Below, one piece after another: positions 28,564 through 37,830 of a stretch of DNA of 64,000 nucleotides. Under the pieces are notes generated by a model that was given only the letters and a program-made list of their open reading frames with translations, was not told where the DNA came from and did no database searches. The position numbers were made by a program, and so were the translations under genes. This stretch comes from Pseudohongiella sp. O18 (GTDB lineage: Bacteria > Pseudomonadota > Gammaproteobacteria > Pseudomonadales > Pseudohongiellaceae). The stretch covers positions 1,121,445 to 1,185,444 of the forward strand of contig NZ_JAJSAR010000002.1 in assembly GCF_021729085.1 (NCBI RefSeq). Reading direction: 5' to 3'. Within the stretch, counting starts at the first letter, position 1; each line of letters opens with the position of its first letter.

Positions 28564-29573
28564 AGCCCTTCAACTATCTCGCGCACCAGTGCCGGTCCGT
28601 GATAAATAAATCCACTGTATATCTGTACCAGCGATGCACCGGCTGCCAGTTTCTGCTGTGCATCCTGCAGCGAGCCAATTCCACCGATGCCTATGATGGG
28701 CAGGCGACCATCGAGTTCGCGGTGCAGTCCGGCAATCACCTGTGTGGATTTATCGCGCAATGGCGCACCACTCAAACCGCCTGCCTGGGCATGGCGCGGA
28801 TTGTCCTGTACCCCATCGCGCGACAGCGTGGTATTGGTGGCGCTGACGCCATCGACCGCAAACTCGAGCAAGGTCCGCGCAATCAAACCCAGTTCTTCGT
28901 CATTGAGATCCGGTGCAATTTTTATGACCAGCGGTACCTGGCGACCGTCGGCACTGGCCAGACGATGCTGTTCTTCCTTCAACAGCGTCAGCAATCGTCG
29001 CAGCTCTTCACCATACTGCAGCGTGCGCAGGCCCGGCGTATTAGGTGAGGAAAGATTGACCACGATGTAGCTGGCCAGTGGCCATGCCTTGCGCAGTCCA
29101 ATCAGATAATCTTCGGCAGCCTGTTCGACCGGCGTGTCAAAGTTCTTGCCGATGTTGATGCCCAGCACGCCCTTGAAGCGGCTGTTTTGAATCCGCGACA
29201 GTGCGTAATCGATACCCTTATTATTAAAACCCATGCGGTTGATGATGGCCTGCTGCGCGGTAAGTCGAAACAGACGTGGCTTCGGGTTGCCGGGTTGCGG
29301 GCGCGGTGTCACGGTACCAATTTCAACAAAACCGAAACCCAGCGCCGCCAGCCCGTCGATATGATCGGCGTTCTTGTCCAGTCCTGCCGCCAGCCCAAGC
29401 GCGTTGGGAAACTCCAGACCCATGACGCTGACCGGCTTGCCCCTGCCGGCGCGGGCGCCGCCGAGCAGCGTGCTCAAATGCAGTGAGTTGGCAAGATCCA
29501 GGCTGCCAAGGGCAACGCTGTGAGACGTTTCTTCCGGCAGCGCGAATAGCGCAGACCGCATCAATGAGTACAT
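28560..29573 (-). CDS. pyrD: Dihydroorotate dehydrogenase (quinone), class 2
   Basis: A membrane-associated FMN enzyme that oxidises dihydroorotate to orotate with ubiquinone, the fourth step of pyrimidine synthesis. The 337-residue product has the amphipathic N-terminal extension of class 2 enzymes, the FMN-binding [41 protein letters not shown], the [15 protein letters not shown] active-site region with the catalytic serine, and [11 protein letters not shown] near the C-terminus. It is coupled with the downstream glutaredoxin-like gene and divergent from moxR. Confidence 0.97.
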   Translation of the reverse strand: MYSLMRSALFALPEETSHSVALGSLDLANSLHLSTLLGGARAGRGKPVSVMGLEFPNALGLAAGLDKNADHIDGLAALGFGFVEIGTVTPRPQPGNPKPRLFRLTAQQAIINRMGFNNKGIDYALSRIQNSRFKGVLGINIGKNFDTPVEQAAEDYLIGLRKAWPLASYIVVNLSSPNTPGLRTLQYGEELRRLLTLLKEEQHRLASADGRQVPLVIKIAPDLNDEELGLIARTLLEFAVDGVSATNTTLSRDGVQDNPRHAQAGGLSGAPLRDKSTQVIAGLHRELDGRLPIIGIGGIGSLQDAQQKLAAGASLVQIYSGFIYHGPALVREIVEGL

Positions 29574-29692
29574 CGACTTATTACTCCAGGGGAACGCAAA
29601 TCATCATTATAAACCAGCTAGGCGCCTCAAGCCGATGCCAATCGCCGTCACATGGCTGCCACACTCTGCGACAAACTCACTGGCCGGGCTGC

Positions 29693-29720
29693 TAGACATA
29701 AACTTTGAATTGGTTACAAT
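29693..29720 (+). promoter_or_regulatory. Candidate promoter of the moxR-bat operon
   Basis: TAGACA and TACAAT are separated by 16 nt, giving a start near 29727 and a leader of about 40 nt before the moxR ATG. Confidence 0.5.
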
Positions 29721-29767
29721 CGCTGACTTCCGCCAAGTTTAAGCAGCAGCACGTTACAGGAAAATTT

Positions 29768-30727
29768 ATGAGCCACCACAATACAATAACAGCATTAAAG
29801 ACCTGGTTGACGCAGCAGATCATCGGACAGGAGAAGTTGGTTGACCGTCTGTTGATCGCTCTGCTGGCGGATGGCCACTTGCTGGTAGAGGGGGCTCCTG
29901 GCCTGGCCAAGACCAAGGCAATTAAAGATCTTTCCCGCGCTGTTGAAGGCGACTTCCACCGCATCCAGTTTACTCCTGACCTGCTGCCCAGCGACATTAC
30001 CGGTACCGAGATCTTCCGCCCTGAAGATGGATCTTTCCGATTCCAGCCTGGCCCGATTTTCCACAACCTGGTTCTGGCTGACGAAATCAACCGTGCTCCG
30101 GCCAAAGTGCAGTCAGCACTGCTGGAGGCCATGGCCGAGCATCAGGTATCTGTCGGACGTGAGTCCTTCCAGCTGCCACCCCTGTTCCTGGTTATGGCGA
30201 CCCAAAACCCGATCGAACAGGAAGGTACTTATCCGCTGCCGGAAGCCCAGCTTGACCGCTTCCTGATGCATGTATCCATAGGTTACCCCAACACCGAAGC
30301 AGAGCGTGACATTCTGCACCTGGTCCGCGAAGAGGCTCGCCATGTCGCGCCGGAAGCGCCCCAGGTGATGAGCCAGGAAGATCTGTTTGCTGCACGTCAG
30401 GAGATCCTGGCCATGCACATGACGCCGGCTGTTGAGGAATACATCATTCAATTGATCATGGCGACGCGAAACCCGGCCACCTACGGCGACGACCTGGCCG
30501 GCTGGATTGACTTTGGTGCCAGCCCACGGGGTACGATCTCTCTGGATCGCTGTGCCCGCGCCCATGCCTGGATCAAGGGCAAGGACTTTGTCAGCCCCGA
30601 CGATGTGCAGGCAGTGATGTTCGACGTGCTGCGCCACCGGGTACTGCTCAGCTTTGAGGCGGAAGCCAGCGGCATTACGCCCGATAAGGTTCTCAGCACG
30701 ATTCTGGAGCGAGTTCCGTCGGCTTGA
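29768..30727 (+). CDS. MoxR family AAA+ ATPase
   Basis: A 319-residue AAA_3-type ATPase with Walker A EGAPGLAKTKAIK (about 41-53), Walker B LVLADEINRAPAK and sensor region MATQNPIEQEGTYPLPEAQLDRF. MoxR proteins act as chaperone-like ATPases on VWA-domain proteins, and here it leads an operon of exactly such partners. The start was set at the ATG preceded by CAGGAAAA; a start 63 nt upstream would lie over the predicted promoter. Confidence 0.95.
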   Translation: MSHHNTITALKTWLTQQIIGQEKLVDRLLIALLADGHLLVEGAPGLAKTKAIKDLSRAVEGDFHRIQFTPDLLPSDITGTEIFRPEDGSFRFQPGPIFHNLVLADEINRAPAKVQSALLEAMAEHQVSVGRESFQLPPLFLVMATQNPIEQEGTYPLPEAQLDRFLMHVSIGYPNTEAERDILHLVREEARHVAPEAPQVMSQEDLFAARQEILAMHMTPAVEEYIIQLIMATRNPATYGDDLAGWIDFGASPRGTISLDRCARAHAWIKGKDFVSPDDVQAVMFDVLRHRVLLSFEAEASGITPDKVLSTILERVPSA

Positions 30728-30785
30728 ACGCAGTCATGATCTGTCTGACTGACGCTGCATCTGCCGACCTGTCTCTGGAGACCTT

Positions 30786-31760
30786 ATGAGTCCAACAGCC
30801 AGCACTCTGCCGCACCAGGAGCTGTATCAGGCTCACGGCGCCGTGATCACGCTGCAGGATCTGCTGCTGCAGCGCTACGCGGCGCGTACCATCGAATATG
30901 CCTCGCACAAACGCTCAGTGGCGGGCATCTCGGGCCTGCATATGTCCAAGATGCGCGGCCGCGGCATCGACTTCGAAGAATTTCGCCCCTATCAGCCTGG
31001 TGACGACATCCGTACCATCGACTGGCGCGTCACCGCCCGCATCGGCAAGCCTTTTACCAAGGTCTACCGAGAAGAGCGCGAACGCCCGGTGCTGGTTGCG
31101 ATCGACCAGTCCAGCACCATGTTTTTTGGCAGCAAGACCGCCTTTAAATCAGTTGTTGCTGCCCAGGCGGCAGCCATTTTCTGCTGGATGGCCATCGACA
31201 ACGGCGACCGTGTCGGCGGCCTGGTATACGGAGACGATGATTTCAGTCTGGTGCGCCCCAAGCGCAGCCGGCGTTCTGCCCTGCACCTGCTCAACCAGGT
31301 GCATCTGTTTAATATGGAACTGGCAGCCTCGGCGACACGCCGCGCCGCCAATACTGACCCTGAGGCAGGCAGTCTGGCGACCACGCTGGGCCGAATCCGC
31401 CGGATCACGAAACCGGGCAGCACGCTTTACATCATCAGTGATTTCACCAGCATCGATGATGCAGGTTTTCAGTATCTGTCGCAGATTTCCCGCCATAACA
31501 ATGTTGTCTGCTGCTTTGTCTACGATCCACTGGAAGAGAACCTGCCCGTGCCCGGTTACTACAGTATTACCGATGGCCAGGACAAAGGTACACTCAACAC
31601 ATTCAATAAAAAGGCACGGGAAAGCTATCGCAGCGTGTTTCAGCAGCGGCTGGACTTTCTGCAGGGCGAAATGAACAAACTGCAGATACCACTGCTGACA
31701 TTCAGAACTGACGAGCCAGTCGTCGAACGGATACATCAATGGACATCGCAGAAGCTTTAA
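30786..31760 (+). CDS. DUF58 domain protein of the MoxR-Bat operon
   Basis: A 324-residue soluble protein with the DUF58 signature RGIDFEEFRPYQPGDDIRTIDWRVTARIGKPFTKVYREERE (about 58-98), followed by a von Willebrand A-like fold starting VLVAIDQSSTM. The metal-site triad is DQSST, so DxSxS is kept as Asp-x-Ser-x-Thr. No membrane helix is seen. DUF58 proteins accompany MoxR ATPases in most bacteria that have the operon. Its 3' end overlaps the DUF4381 gene by 22 nt. Confidence 0.92.
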   Translation: MSPTASTLPHQELYQAHGAVITLQDLLLQRYAARTIEYASHKRSVAGISGLHMSKMRGRGIDFEEFRPYQPGDDIRTIDWRVTARIGKPFTKVYREERERPVLVAIDQSSTMFFGSKTAFKSVVAAQAAAIFCWMAIDNGDRVGGLVYGDDDFSLVRPKRSRRSALHLLNQVHLFNMELAASATRRAANTDPEAGSLATTLGRIRRITKPGSTLYIISDFTSIDDAGFQYLSQISRHNNVVCCFVYDPLEENLPVPGYYSITDGQDKGTLNTFNKKARESYRSVFQQRLDFLQGEMNKLQIPLLTFRTDEPVVERIHQWTSQKL

Positions 31761-32284
31761 GCCAGCTGGCAGACATACACAACCCGCAACCGGTTGGCTG
31801 GTGGCCGCTGGCTCCGGGCTGGTGGGTGCTGATTGTGCTGCTGGCGGCACTGGCACTGTATGGACTGTGGCGCCTGATGCTGAGAATGCAGCGCGCTCGC
31901 CGCCTGAAACAGGCCGAGCAGGCACTGAACGAGTATCACCAGCAACTGCAGAGCGCTGGTAGTGATGACATGCAGCAACGGCTGCTTTACGTAAACAACG
32001 TCAACAGCGTACTGCGCCGTGTGGCACTGGCGCACTTCCCGCATGACCAGGTAGCTGGTCTGAGCGGCGATGCCTGGGTCGACTTCCTGCGCCGACATGA
32101 CTCACGCGGACTGCTGACACCACAACTGGCCACGGCACTGGCGCAGGGGCGTTTTGCACCGCGCTGTGACGTGGATATCGACGCGCTGCACGAGATGGCC
32201 GCCCATTGGATAAAGGGCATGTATATGGCTAGAATCGAAAGCAGCAAGCAACCAACAAGCACGGCGAGCGCACATCATGCTTGA
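31739..32284 (+). CDS. DUF4381 domain membrane protein of the MoxR-Bat operon
   Basis: A 181-residue protein with an N-terminal HNPQPVGWWPLAPGWW motif and one transmembrane helix (about 24-45), then a cytosolic helical part. This matches the DUF4381 family, a regular member of MoxR/Bat operons, where it may tether or assemble the VWA proteins; the function is not established. It overlaps its neighbours on both sides (22 nt and 8 nt). Confidence 0.88.
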   Translation: MDIAEALSQLADIHNPQPVGWWPLAPGWWVLIVLLAALALYGLWRLMLRMQRARRLKQAEQALNEYHQQLQSAGSDDMQQRLLYVNNVNSVLRRVALAHFPHDQVAGLSGDAWVDFLRRHDSRGLLTPQLATALAQGRFAPRCDVDIDALHEMAAHWIKGMYMARIESSKQPTSTASAHHA

Positions 32285-33314
32285 ATTTTCCTGGCCCTGG
32301 GTTTTTCTGGCCCTGCCACTGCCACTGCTGATCTACTGGTTCATGCCTCGGGCACCACGCCAGGACGCAGCGCTGCGCGTGCCCTTCTATCGCCAGCTGG
32401 TCCAACTGCACACTGACACAACGCATGACTACACCCGCAATCTGCTGACGCTGATTTTCTGCGGTCTGATCTGGACGCTGGTTGTGATTGCCGCCAGCCG
32501 CCCACAATGGGTCGGCGAACCGATCGAGATTCCCACCACCGGGCGTGACATGATGCTGACCCTGGACATGTCGGGCAGTATGGAAGCGCGGGACATGTTC
32601 CTGAACAACACCCAGCTGTCGCGATTCCAGGTCATGAAAGCCGTTATTGGCGACTTTGTGGAAAAGCGCACCGGTGACCGGCTCGGCCTGACCCTGTTTG
32701 CTGCACACGCCTACATGCTGACACCGATGACCTATGATCTGGCAACCGTTCAGCAGATGGTCGAGGAGCTGGAGATCGGCATGATCGACGAATCAGCCAC
32801 GGCCATTGGCGATGCCATCGGTCTCAGCGTTAAACAGCTGCGCCAACAGCCAGAGAACAACCGCGTTCTGATCCTGCTGACTGACGGCATCAACAATGCC
32901 GGTGAACTGGCTCCACTGCAGGCCGCACAACTGGCGCGCACCGAAGGCATCAAGATGCACATTGTGGGTGTCGCCTCAGATCAGTTTGCGCAGCGCTCCA
33001 TGTTTGGCGGCAGCCGGCCCGGCGCCCTGGTCTCCGAGATCGACGATGAAGCCATGGCCGAGGCAGCTGAGCTGACCGGAGGGTTGTATTTCCGTGCCCG
33101 CACGCTGGAAGACATGGTAGAGATCTACGACGAACTCGATGCCATGGAACCGATCGAGCAGGACGAGCAGACTTACCGACCGGAAACGCAGCTTTTCCAC
33201 TGGCCGCTGGGTGCGGCACTGCTGCTCAGCTTCCTGCTGGCGCTGCGTGCCATGCCGCCAGCAATGAACGCGGGACAGAGCCGTGACTCAGTCCCCGGTG
33301 GAGAGTCTGCATGA
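32277..33314 (+). CDS. batA: BatA-type VWA domain inner-membrane protein
   Basis: A 345-residue protein with N-terminal helices (about 5-22 and 56-76), a von Willebrand A domain with an intact metal site DMSGS (Asp97, Ser99, Ser101), a threonine-loop region LGLTLFAAHAYMLTPMTYD, TDGINNAGELAP, and a C-terminal helix (about 305-325). This is the BatA layout: two N-terminal and one C-terminal membrane anchors with the VWA domain in the periplasm. The stop overlaps the next ATG as ATGA. Confidence 0.93.
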   Translation: MLEFSWPWVFLALPLPLLIYWFMPRAPRQDAALRVPFYRQLVQLHTDTTHDYTRNLLTLIFCGLIWTLVVIAASRPQWVGEPIEIPTTGRDMMLTLDMSGSMEARDMFLNNTQLSRFQVMKAVIGDFVEKRTGDRLGLTLFAAHAYMLTPMTYDLATVQQMVEELEIGMIDESATAIGDAIGLSVKQLRQQPENNRVLILLTDGINNAGELAPLQAAQLARTEGIKMHIVGVASDQFAQRSMFGGSRPGALVSEIDDEAMAEAAELTGGLYFRARTLEDMVEIYDELDAMEPIEQDEQTYRPETQLFHWPLGAALLLSFLLALRAMPPAMNAGQSRDSVPGGESA

Positions 33315-35242
33315 ACGAATCTGTGACACTCGCACAGGCGATCGCCGATTTCCATTTCCTGCGCCCCTTGTGGCTGCTGGCCCTGATTCCGGCCCTGTTT
33401 TTTTTCCGTCGCCTGTGGAAACTGGACGCGCAGGGTTCAGCCTGGCACAAGGTCATTGATCAGAGCCTGCTGCCCTACCTGCTCAATGCCAGCAAAAACA
33501 CCTCGCAGCGACTGCCACTGTACCTGCTGCTGGCAGTATGGGTACTGGGCATTGTTGCCCTGTCTGGCCCTACCTGGTCGAAACAGACCCAGCCAGTACA
33601 GCAGCGCCAGGACGCACTGGTAATTGTGCTGGATCTGAGCCTGGGCATGTTCGCCAATGATTTCGAACCCAACCGAATCACCGTGGCGCGCCGCAAGATC
33701 ATGGATATCCTAGATATCCGCCGTGAAGGTCAGACGGCATTGCTGGTCTACGCCGGCGAAGCTCACCTGGTGACACCGCTGACGGACGACAGTGTCAGTA
33801 TCCGCGCCATGGTACCCGCCCTTAACCCCAATATCATGCCCGTGATTGGCAACAATCCGGCGATGGCTGTCTCAATGGCCAACGACCTGATGCGCGAAGC
33901 CGGCACCACCAATGGCCGAATCCTGCTGATAACCTCGGGTGTTCCGGCTGACGAAGTCGGCGCGCTGCGTGACGCCGGTACCGGTGGCTACCCCGTTCAT
34001 ATCATCGGCGTAGGCACCCGTCAGGGCGCACCAATTCCAGCCGCTGGCGGTGAATTCCTGCGTGACAGCAATGGTCAGGTAGTGATCAGCGCCATGGATC
34101 GCGGTGCTTTGCAGGATGTCGCCGCGACACTGGGTGGCCGTTATCATGACATCACCGTTGACGGTAACGATCTGGAAACCGTGCTGGCAGAGAGCCTGCG
34201 TCGTGGCGAAAACGATACTTTCCTGGAAACTGAAGAAGAAGTTGAGCTGTGGCGCGATGCCGGGCCCTGGCTGCTGCTGTTGATGCTGCCACTTTGCGCG
34301 CTGTGCTTCCGTCGCGGCTGGGTGTTGCAAGTGGCGCTTACTGCCGGCCTGCTGGCCACCCTGGCGCAGCCGACACCTGTGATGGCACAGCAGGATGAGC
34401 AGGAGCCCGACTCAACTGATCCGCTGACCCAGGTGCAGACTCAAACGCAAAGCCAGACACAACTGCCCACGCCAGACGAGGTTCAGGGTCTGACCCAGGA
34501 AATGGGTATTGGCGGTGCTCCACAGGACATGCAGATGCCGGTTGGCCCGCCCGAGTTTGACTGGCGTGCCATCTATCTGAACAGCGATCAGCGCGCCGCC
34601 CGCGCGCTGGAAGAAGACAACCCGGCCGCGGCAGCCATGCTGTTCGAGAATGAGGCCTGGCGTGCAGCGGCTAACTATAAAGCCGGTAACTACCAGGCCG
34701 CCATTGAAGGCTTCAGCCAGTCAGACGACGTACGCTCTCTTTACAACCTCGGCAATGCCCTGGCTCACGCGGAGCGCTTTGAAGAATCCATCGCCGCCTA
34801 TGATCGCGTCCTGGCCCAGGAACCTGATCACGCCGATGCGCTGCACAACAAAGAAATTGTAGAACAACTGTTGCAACAACAGCAGGAGCAACAGGAGCAG
34901 GAACAGCAGGAACAGGAACAGCAGGAGCAGTCCGAGGCTGAGGCTGAGAGCGAAGAGAACGAGGAAGAAGCCGAGCCTGCGCTGGAGGATGAACAGGAGC
35001 CTCAGGAGCAGGAGCCTCAGGAACCCCAGGAGCAGGAAACACCGCCTCAAGAAACTGAAGACGCCCAGACTGACGATTCGCAGAAGAATCAGCGCAGCGA
35101 GAACACCGAGTTTGAGGAAGACCAGGAGTCTCTTGAACAGTTCCTGCGGCGCATTGAAGACAATCCTGGTGAACTGCTGCAGCGCAAGTTCCAGTTCGAG
35201 TCGCGACGTCGCATGCTGGAACGTCGCCAGGCAAGCCAGTGA
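33311..35242 (+). CDS. BatB/BatC fusion: VWA domain plus TPR protein with Gln/Glu-rich tail
   Basis: A 643-residue protein. It has N-terminal helices (about 18-36 and 62-80), a VWA domain (about 100-290), helices near 315-355, a TPR-like block (about 445-515; AMLFENEAWRAAANYKAGNYQAAIEGF, then SIAAYDRVLAQEPDHADALHNKEIV), and a tail of about 100 residues made largely of Gln, Glu and Pro. It corresponds to a BatB-BatC fusion, which is common in proteobacteria. The metal site reads DLSLG (108-112): the second serine of DxSxS is glycine, so metal-dependent ligand binding may be lost or changed. Confidence 0.9.
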   Translation: MNESVTLAQAIADFHFLRPLWLLALIPALFFFRRLWKLDAQGSAWHKVIDQSLLPYLLNASKNTSQRLPLYLLLAVWVLGIVALSGPTWSKQTQPVQQRQDALVIVLDLSLGMFANDFEPNRITVARRKIMDILDIRREGQTALLVYAGEAHLVTPLTDDSVSIRAMVPALNPNIMPVIGNNPAMAVSMANDLMREAGTTNGRILLITSGVPADEVGALRDAGTGGYPVHIIGVGTRQGAPIPAAGGEFLRDSNGQVVISAMDRGALQDVAATLGGRYHDITVDGNDLETVLAESLRRGENDTFLETEEEVELWRDAGPWLLLLMLPLCALCFRRGWVLQVALTAGLLATLAQPTPVMAQQDEQEPDSTDPLTQVQTQTQSQTQLPTPDEVQGLTQEMGIGGAPQDMQMPVGPPEFDWRAIYLNSDQRAARALEEDNPAAAAMLFENEAWRAAANYKAGNYQAAIEGFSQSDDVRSLYNLGNALAHAERFEESIAAYDRVLAQEPDHADALHNKEIVEQLLQQQQEQQEQEQQEQEQQEQSEAEAESEENEEEAEPALEDEQEPQEQEPQEPQEQETPPQETEDAQTDDSQKNQRSENTEFEEDQESLEQFLRRIEDNPGELLQRKFQFESRRRMLERRQASQ

Positions 35243-35281
35243 GATGCCTGCAACAATACGATACACATGACACGGTGAACT

Positions 35282-37054
35282 ATGAAACGTCTGCTTAGCC
35301 TGACAAGCCTACTGACCGTCCTGATGACGGTTCTGCTGTTCAGTGCCACTGCACTGGGGCAACAGGCGCGGGTAGAAACCCAGCTTGACCGCACCGAGCT
35401 CGTGCGCGGCGAAACCGTCACCTTGACCGTTCGCGTGCATGGCCAGCAAGGCGGCGTGCAGATTGACCTGGAGCCACTGCGCGATTCCTTTGAAGTCGTA
35501 TCCACGCGCTCTGCCAGCCATCTGCGCTCGGTCAATAACCGCATCGAATCCTGGACTGACTACCGACTGGTACTGTTTCCCCGCAACCTGGGTGAGCAGG
35601 AAATACCCCCTATCGCTGTCGCGGGCGAACAGACCCCTTCCTACACAATCACTGTAACCGAGCCAACCGGCACCGGCCCTGGCAACGGCCAGGATGTGTT
35701 TATGGAGACAGTGCTAAGTAAAGACTCCATTTATGTTCAGGAGCAGTTGCTCTACACAATCCGCCTGTATTACACGATTGCCGGCATCCGCAATCCCAAC
35801 TTTACGGAAGTCGCTCCGGAGGGTGCTGTGGTCCAGACGCTGGGTCCACCCCATCAATATGAGCGGCTGATCGATGGCACGCGTTACGGCGTTTACGAAA
35901 TCAACTATGTGATCTTCCCACAGCGCAGTGGCGAACTGGAAATCCCCGATATTGTCTTCCGCGGCGAGCTGACCGACGGCTCCAGTAACTTTGTGTTCCG
36001 CAACCCCAATATGCGCCCGATCACCGCCTTCGCCGATGGCTACACGGTGGAAGTGAAAGAAAGGCCTGCCGGCTTCCCGGAGAACACCTGGCTGCCCGCC
36101 CAGAACATACAGATTACCGAAAACTGGAGTCGCGACATCACCACCATGCAGCCCGGTGATTCAGTTCGGCGTACCATCACCGTGGTCGCCAGTGGCCTCG
36201 ATGGTGCCGCCCTGCCGCCACTGTCGCAAAACGAAATCGAAGGCATGAATGTCTACCCGGAACCGGCTGACATCGAGCGCACGGTTATCGACGGCAATGT
36301 TGTTGGTACTCGGGTAGAGAGCTACGAGCTGGTAGCAACCGAGGCCGGTTCAGTGGTCATTCCGGAAATCAATCTGCCCTGGTGGGATACAGACGAAGAT
36401 GAACAGCGCGAGGCCGTCATACCGTCGTCGTTTATCCGCATCGCGCCTGTGGGCGGTGTTGCAGAAGAGGCCGTTGAAGCCGGCCAGGAAGGCAGCGATC
36501 TGACCCTGGCCTCTCTCGACTCGCTGCAGGATGAACTGATCAGCGAAGTTCAGACGCCGGCCTGGATACTGAATCTGATGGCTCTGGTGATTGTTGTGGT
36601 ACTGGGCATGATGTGGTGGCTGTGGCGACGTCAGCAGCAGCGCAATGAGCAGACAGAAGTACCTGTCATTCACAAGACTGAAGCCTACGCCAGCGACATC
36701 GAAGACGGCCAGGAGAAACAGGCATTTACTGAACTGGGCAACCGCCTGAAAAATGCCGACGCTCAGCAGATCCGCCTGCAACTGATTGCCTGGGGACGTC
36801 AGTACTTCATGGACGCCGGTCTCTACAACCTGGACGACCTGGCGGCACGACTGGACAGTGTAGACATACGTGATGCCTTTACGCAGCTGCAGGCATCCCT
36901 GTACAGCGGCAACAGTGGCAAAGACGCGTATACCAGTGAGCAACGCCAGCGCCTGCTTGATCTGCTGACACGTTACCGCGACCAGAACGCGCAGCAACGC
37001 CGCGCGGAGCGCCAGGCCGCACCCTACGCTTTGCCCCCGCTCTACCGCAACTGA
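35282..37054 (+). CDS. batD: BatD-type periplasmic/membrane protein
   Basis: A 590-residue protein with a signal peptide (about 1-27, ending ALGQ), a long beta-rich periplasmic region in the BatD (oxygen tolerance) style, and a transmembrane helix near 425-445 (LMALVIVVVLGMMWWLW). A cytosolic C-terminal helical domain follows. The last gene of the moxR-bat operon, 39 nt after the VWA-TPR gene. In Bacteroides the Bat proteins were named for aerotolerance, but in proteobacteria the role is more likely envelope stress or protein assembly. Confidence 0.9.
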   Translation: MKRLLSLTSLLTVLMTVLLFSATALGQQARVETQLDRTELVRGETVTLTVRVHGQQGGVQIDLEPLRDSFEVVSTRSASHLRSVNNRIESWTDYRLVLFPRNLGEQEIPPIAVAGEQTPSYTITVTEPTGTGPGNGQDVFMETVLSKDSIYVQEQLLYTIRLYYTIAGIRNPNFTEVAPEGAVVQTLGPPHQYERLIDGTRYGVYEINYVIFPQRSGELEIPDIVFRGELTDGSSNFVFRNPNMRPITAFADGYTVEVKERPAGFPENTWLPAQNIQITENWSRDITTMQPGDSVRRTITVVASGLDGAALPPLSQNEIEGMNVYPEPADIERTVIDGNVVGTRVESYELVATEAGSVVIPEINLPWWDTDEDEQREAVIPSSFIRIAPVGGVAEEAVEAGQEGSDLTLASLDSLQDELISEVQTPAWILNLMALVIVVVLGMMWWLWRRQQQRNEQTEVPVIHKTEAYASDIEDGQEKQAFTELGNRLKNADAQQIRLQLIAWGRQYFMDAGLYNLDDLAARLDSVDIRDAFTQLQASLYSGNSGKDAYTSEQRQRLLDLLTRYRDQNAQQRRAERQAAPYALPPLYRN

Positions 37055-37062
37055 CACCAGTT

Positions 37063-37446
37063 ATGAAGAAGACGCTGCAGGAACAACTTGCCGGCCTCTC
37101 CACGCGCTCGGTCTACAGCACCGACAAGGGACGCCTCTGCCCTGAGTGCCAGATGCCACTCGACGACTGCCGCTGTGCCGAAACCGCCTCCCAACAGATA
37201 CTGGGCGACGGCAGGGTCAGAATCCGCCGCGAAACCAAAGGCCGTAAGGGCAAGGGTGTCTCCATTGTCGAGGGACTGGCGATGAATGCATCAGATCTGG
37301 AGAAGCTGGCTAAAGATTTAAAGACGCGCTGCGGCTGCGGCGGCGCAGTCAAGGGCGGCACAATCGAAATCCAGGGCGACCAGCGCACACTGATCCAGCA
37401 ACTCCTGGCCGAACGCGGCATCGCTGCCAAAATTGCCGGCGGCTGA
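37063..37446 (+). CDS. yciH: SUI1/YciH family translation factor-like protein
   Basis: A 127-residue protein. The C-terminal half (GRKGKGVSIVEGLAMNASDLEKLAKDLKTRCGCGGAVKGGTIEIQGDQRTLIQQLLAERG) is the SUI1/eIF1-like domain. The N-terminal part has a Cys-rich motif (CPECQMPLDDCRC) as in E. coli YciH. YciH can affect start-codon selection in vitro, but its cellular role is unclear. It lies 8 nt after batD and may be co-transcribed with the operon. The gap that follows is repeat-rich. Confidence 0.92.
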   Translation: MKKTLQEQLAGLSTRSVYSTDKGRLCPECQMPLDDCRCAETASQQILGDGRVRIRRETKGRKGKGVSIVEGLAMNASDLEKLAKDLKTRCGCGGAVKGGTIEIQGDQRTLIQQLLAERGIAAKIAGG

Positions 37447-37489
37447 GCATCGGCGCTTTCAGCTACGGTCCGGAAGGCGGGTATTGATC

Positions 37490-37614
37490 ATCGCCCGGAT
37501 CGCATCCTTTCGCCTGTCACCCGGCGGGGCGGAACTCGACCTCGCGCGCTTCGCGGGCTCGGGACTCAGACAGTCCTCCCGCTGATCGGGTGACAGGCAA
37601 AAGGATAAGCGCGC
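37490..37614. repeat. Structured intergenic repeat, copy A
   Basis: About 125 nt that recurs in inverted orientation at 37914-38042, roughly 85-88% identical. It can fold into an 11-bp stem (37513-37523 with 37587-37597) enclosing a smaller stem GGACT/AGTCC (37562-37566 with 37572-37576). Open frames across it are probably not genes. Confidence 0.8.
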
Positions 37615-37830
37615 CCTGATTGGTCGTAATCTGCTACCCGCCACCCTGCCCTTGTGCTAGCGTCGGCCACACTATAGATCGGTAAAAGCACTATGCGCTT
37701 ACGGTCGATGCAACGCGAGCGAGAAAAACCTGGCGAGGAGCATCGCCTTTTCGAAAGCGACCCCCGAGGCATTGAAGCCGGTGCAGCGGCGTCAGTGCGA
37801 TTTTTGTTCTGAGCTAAAAATGCGGCACGA

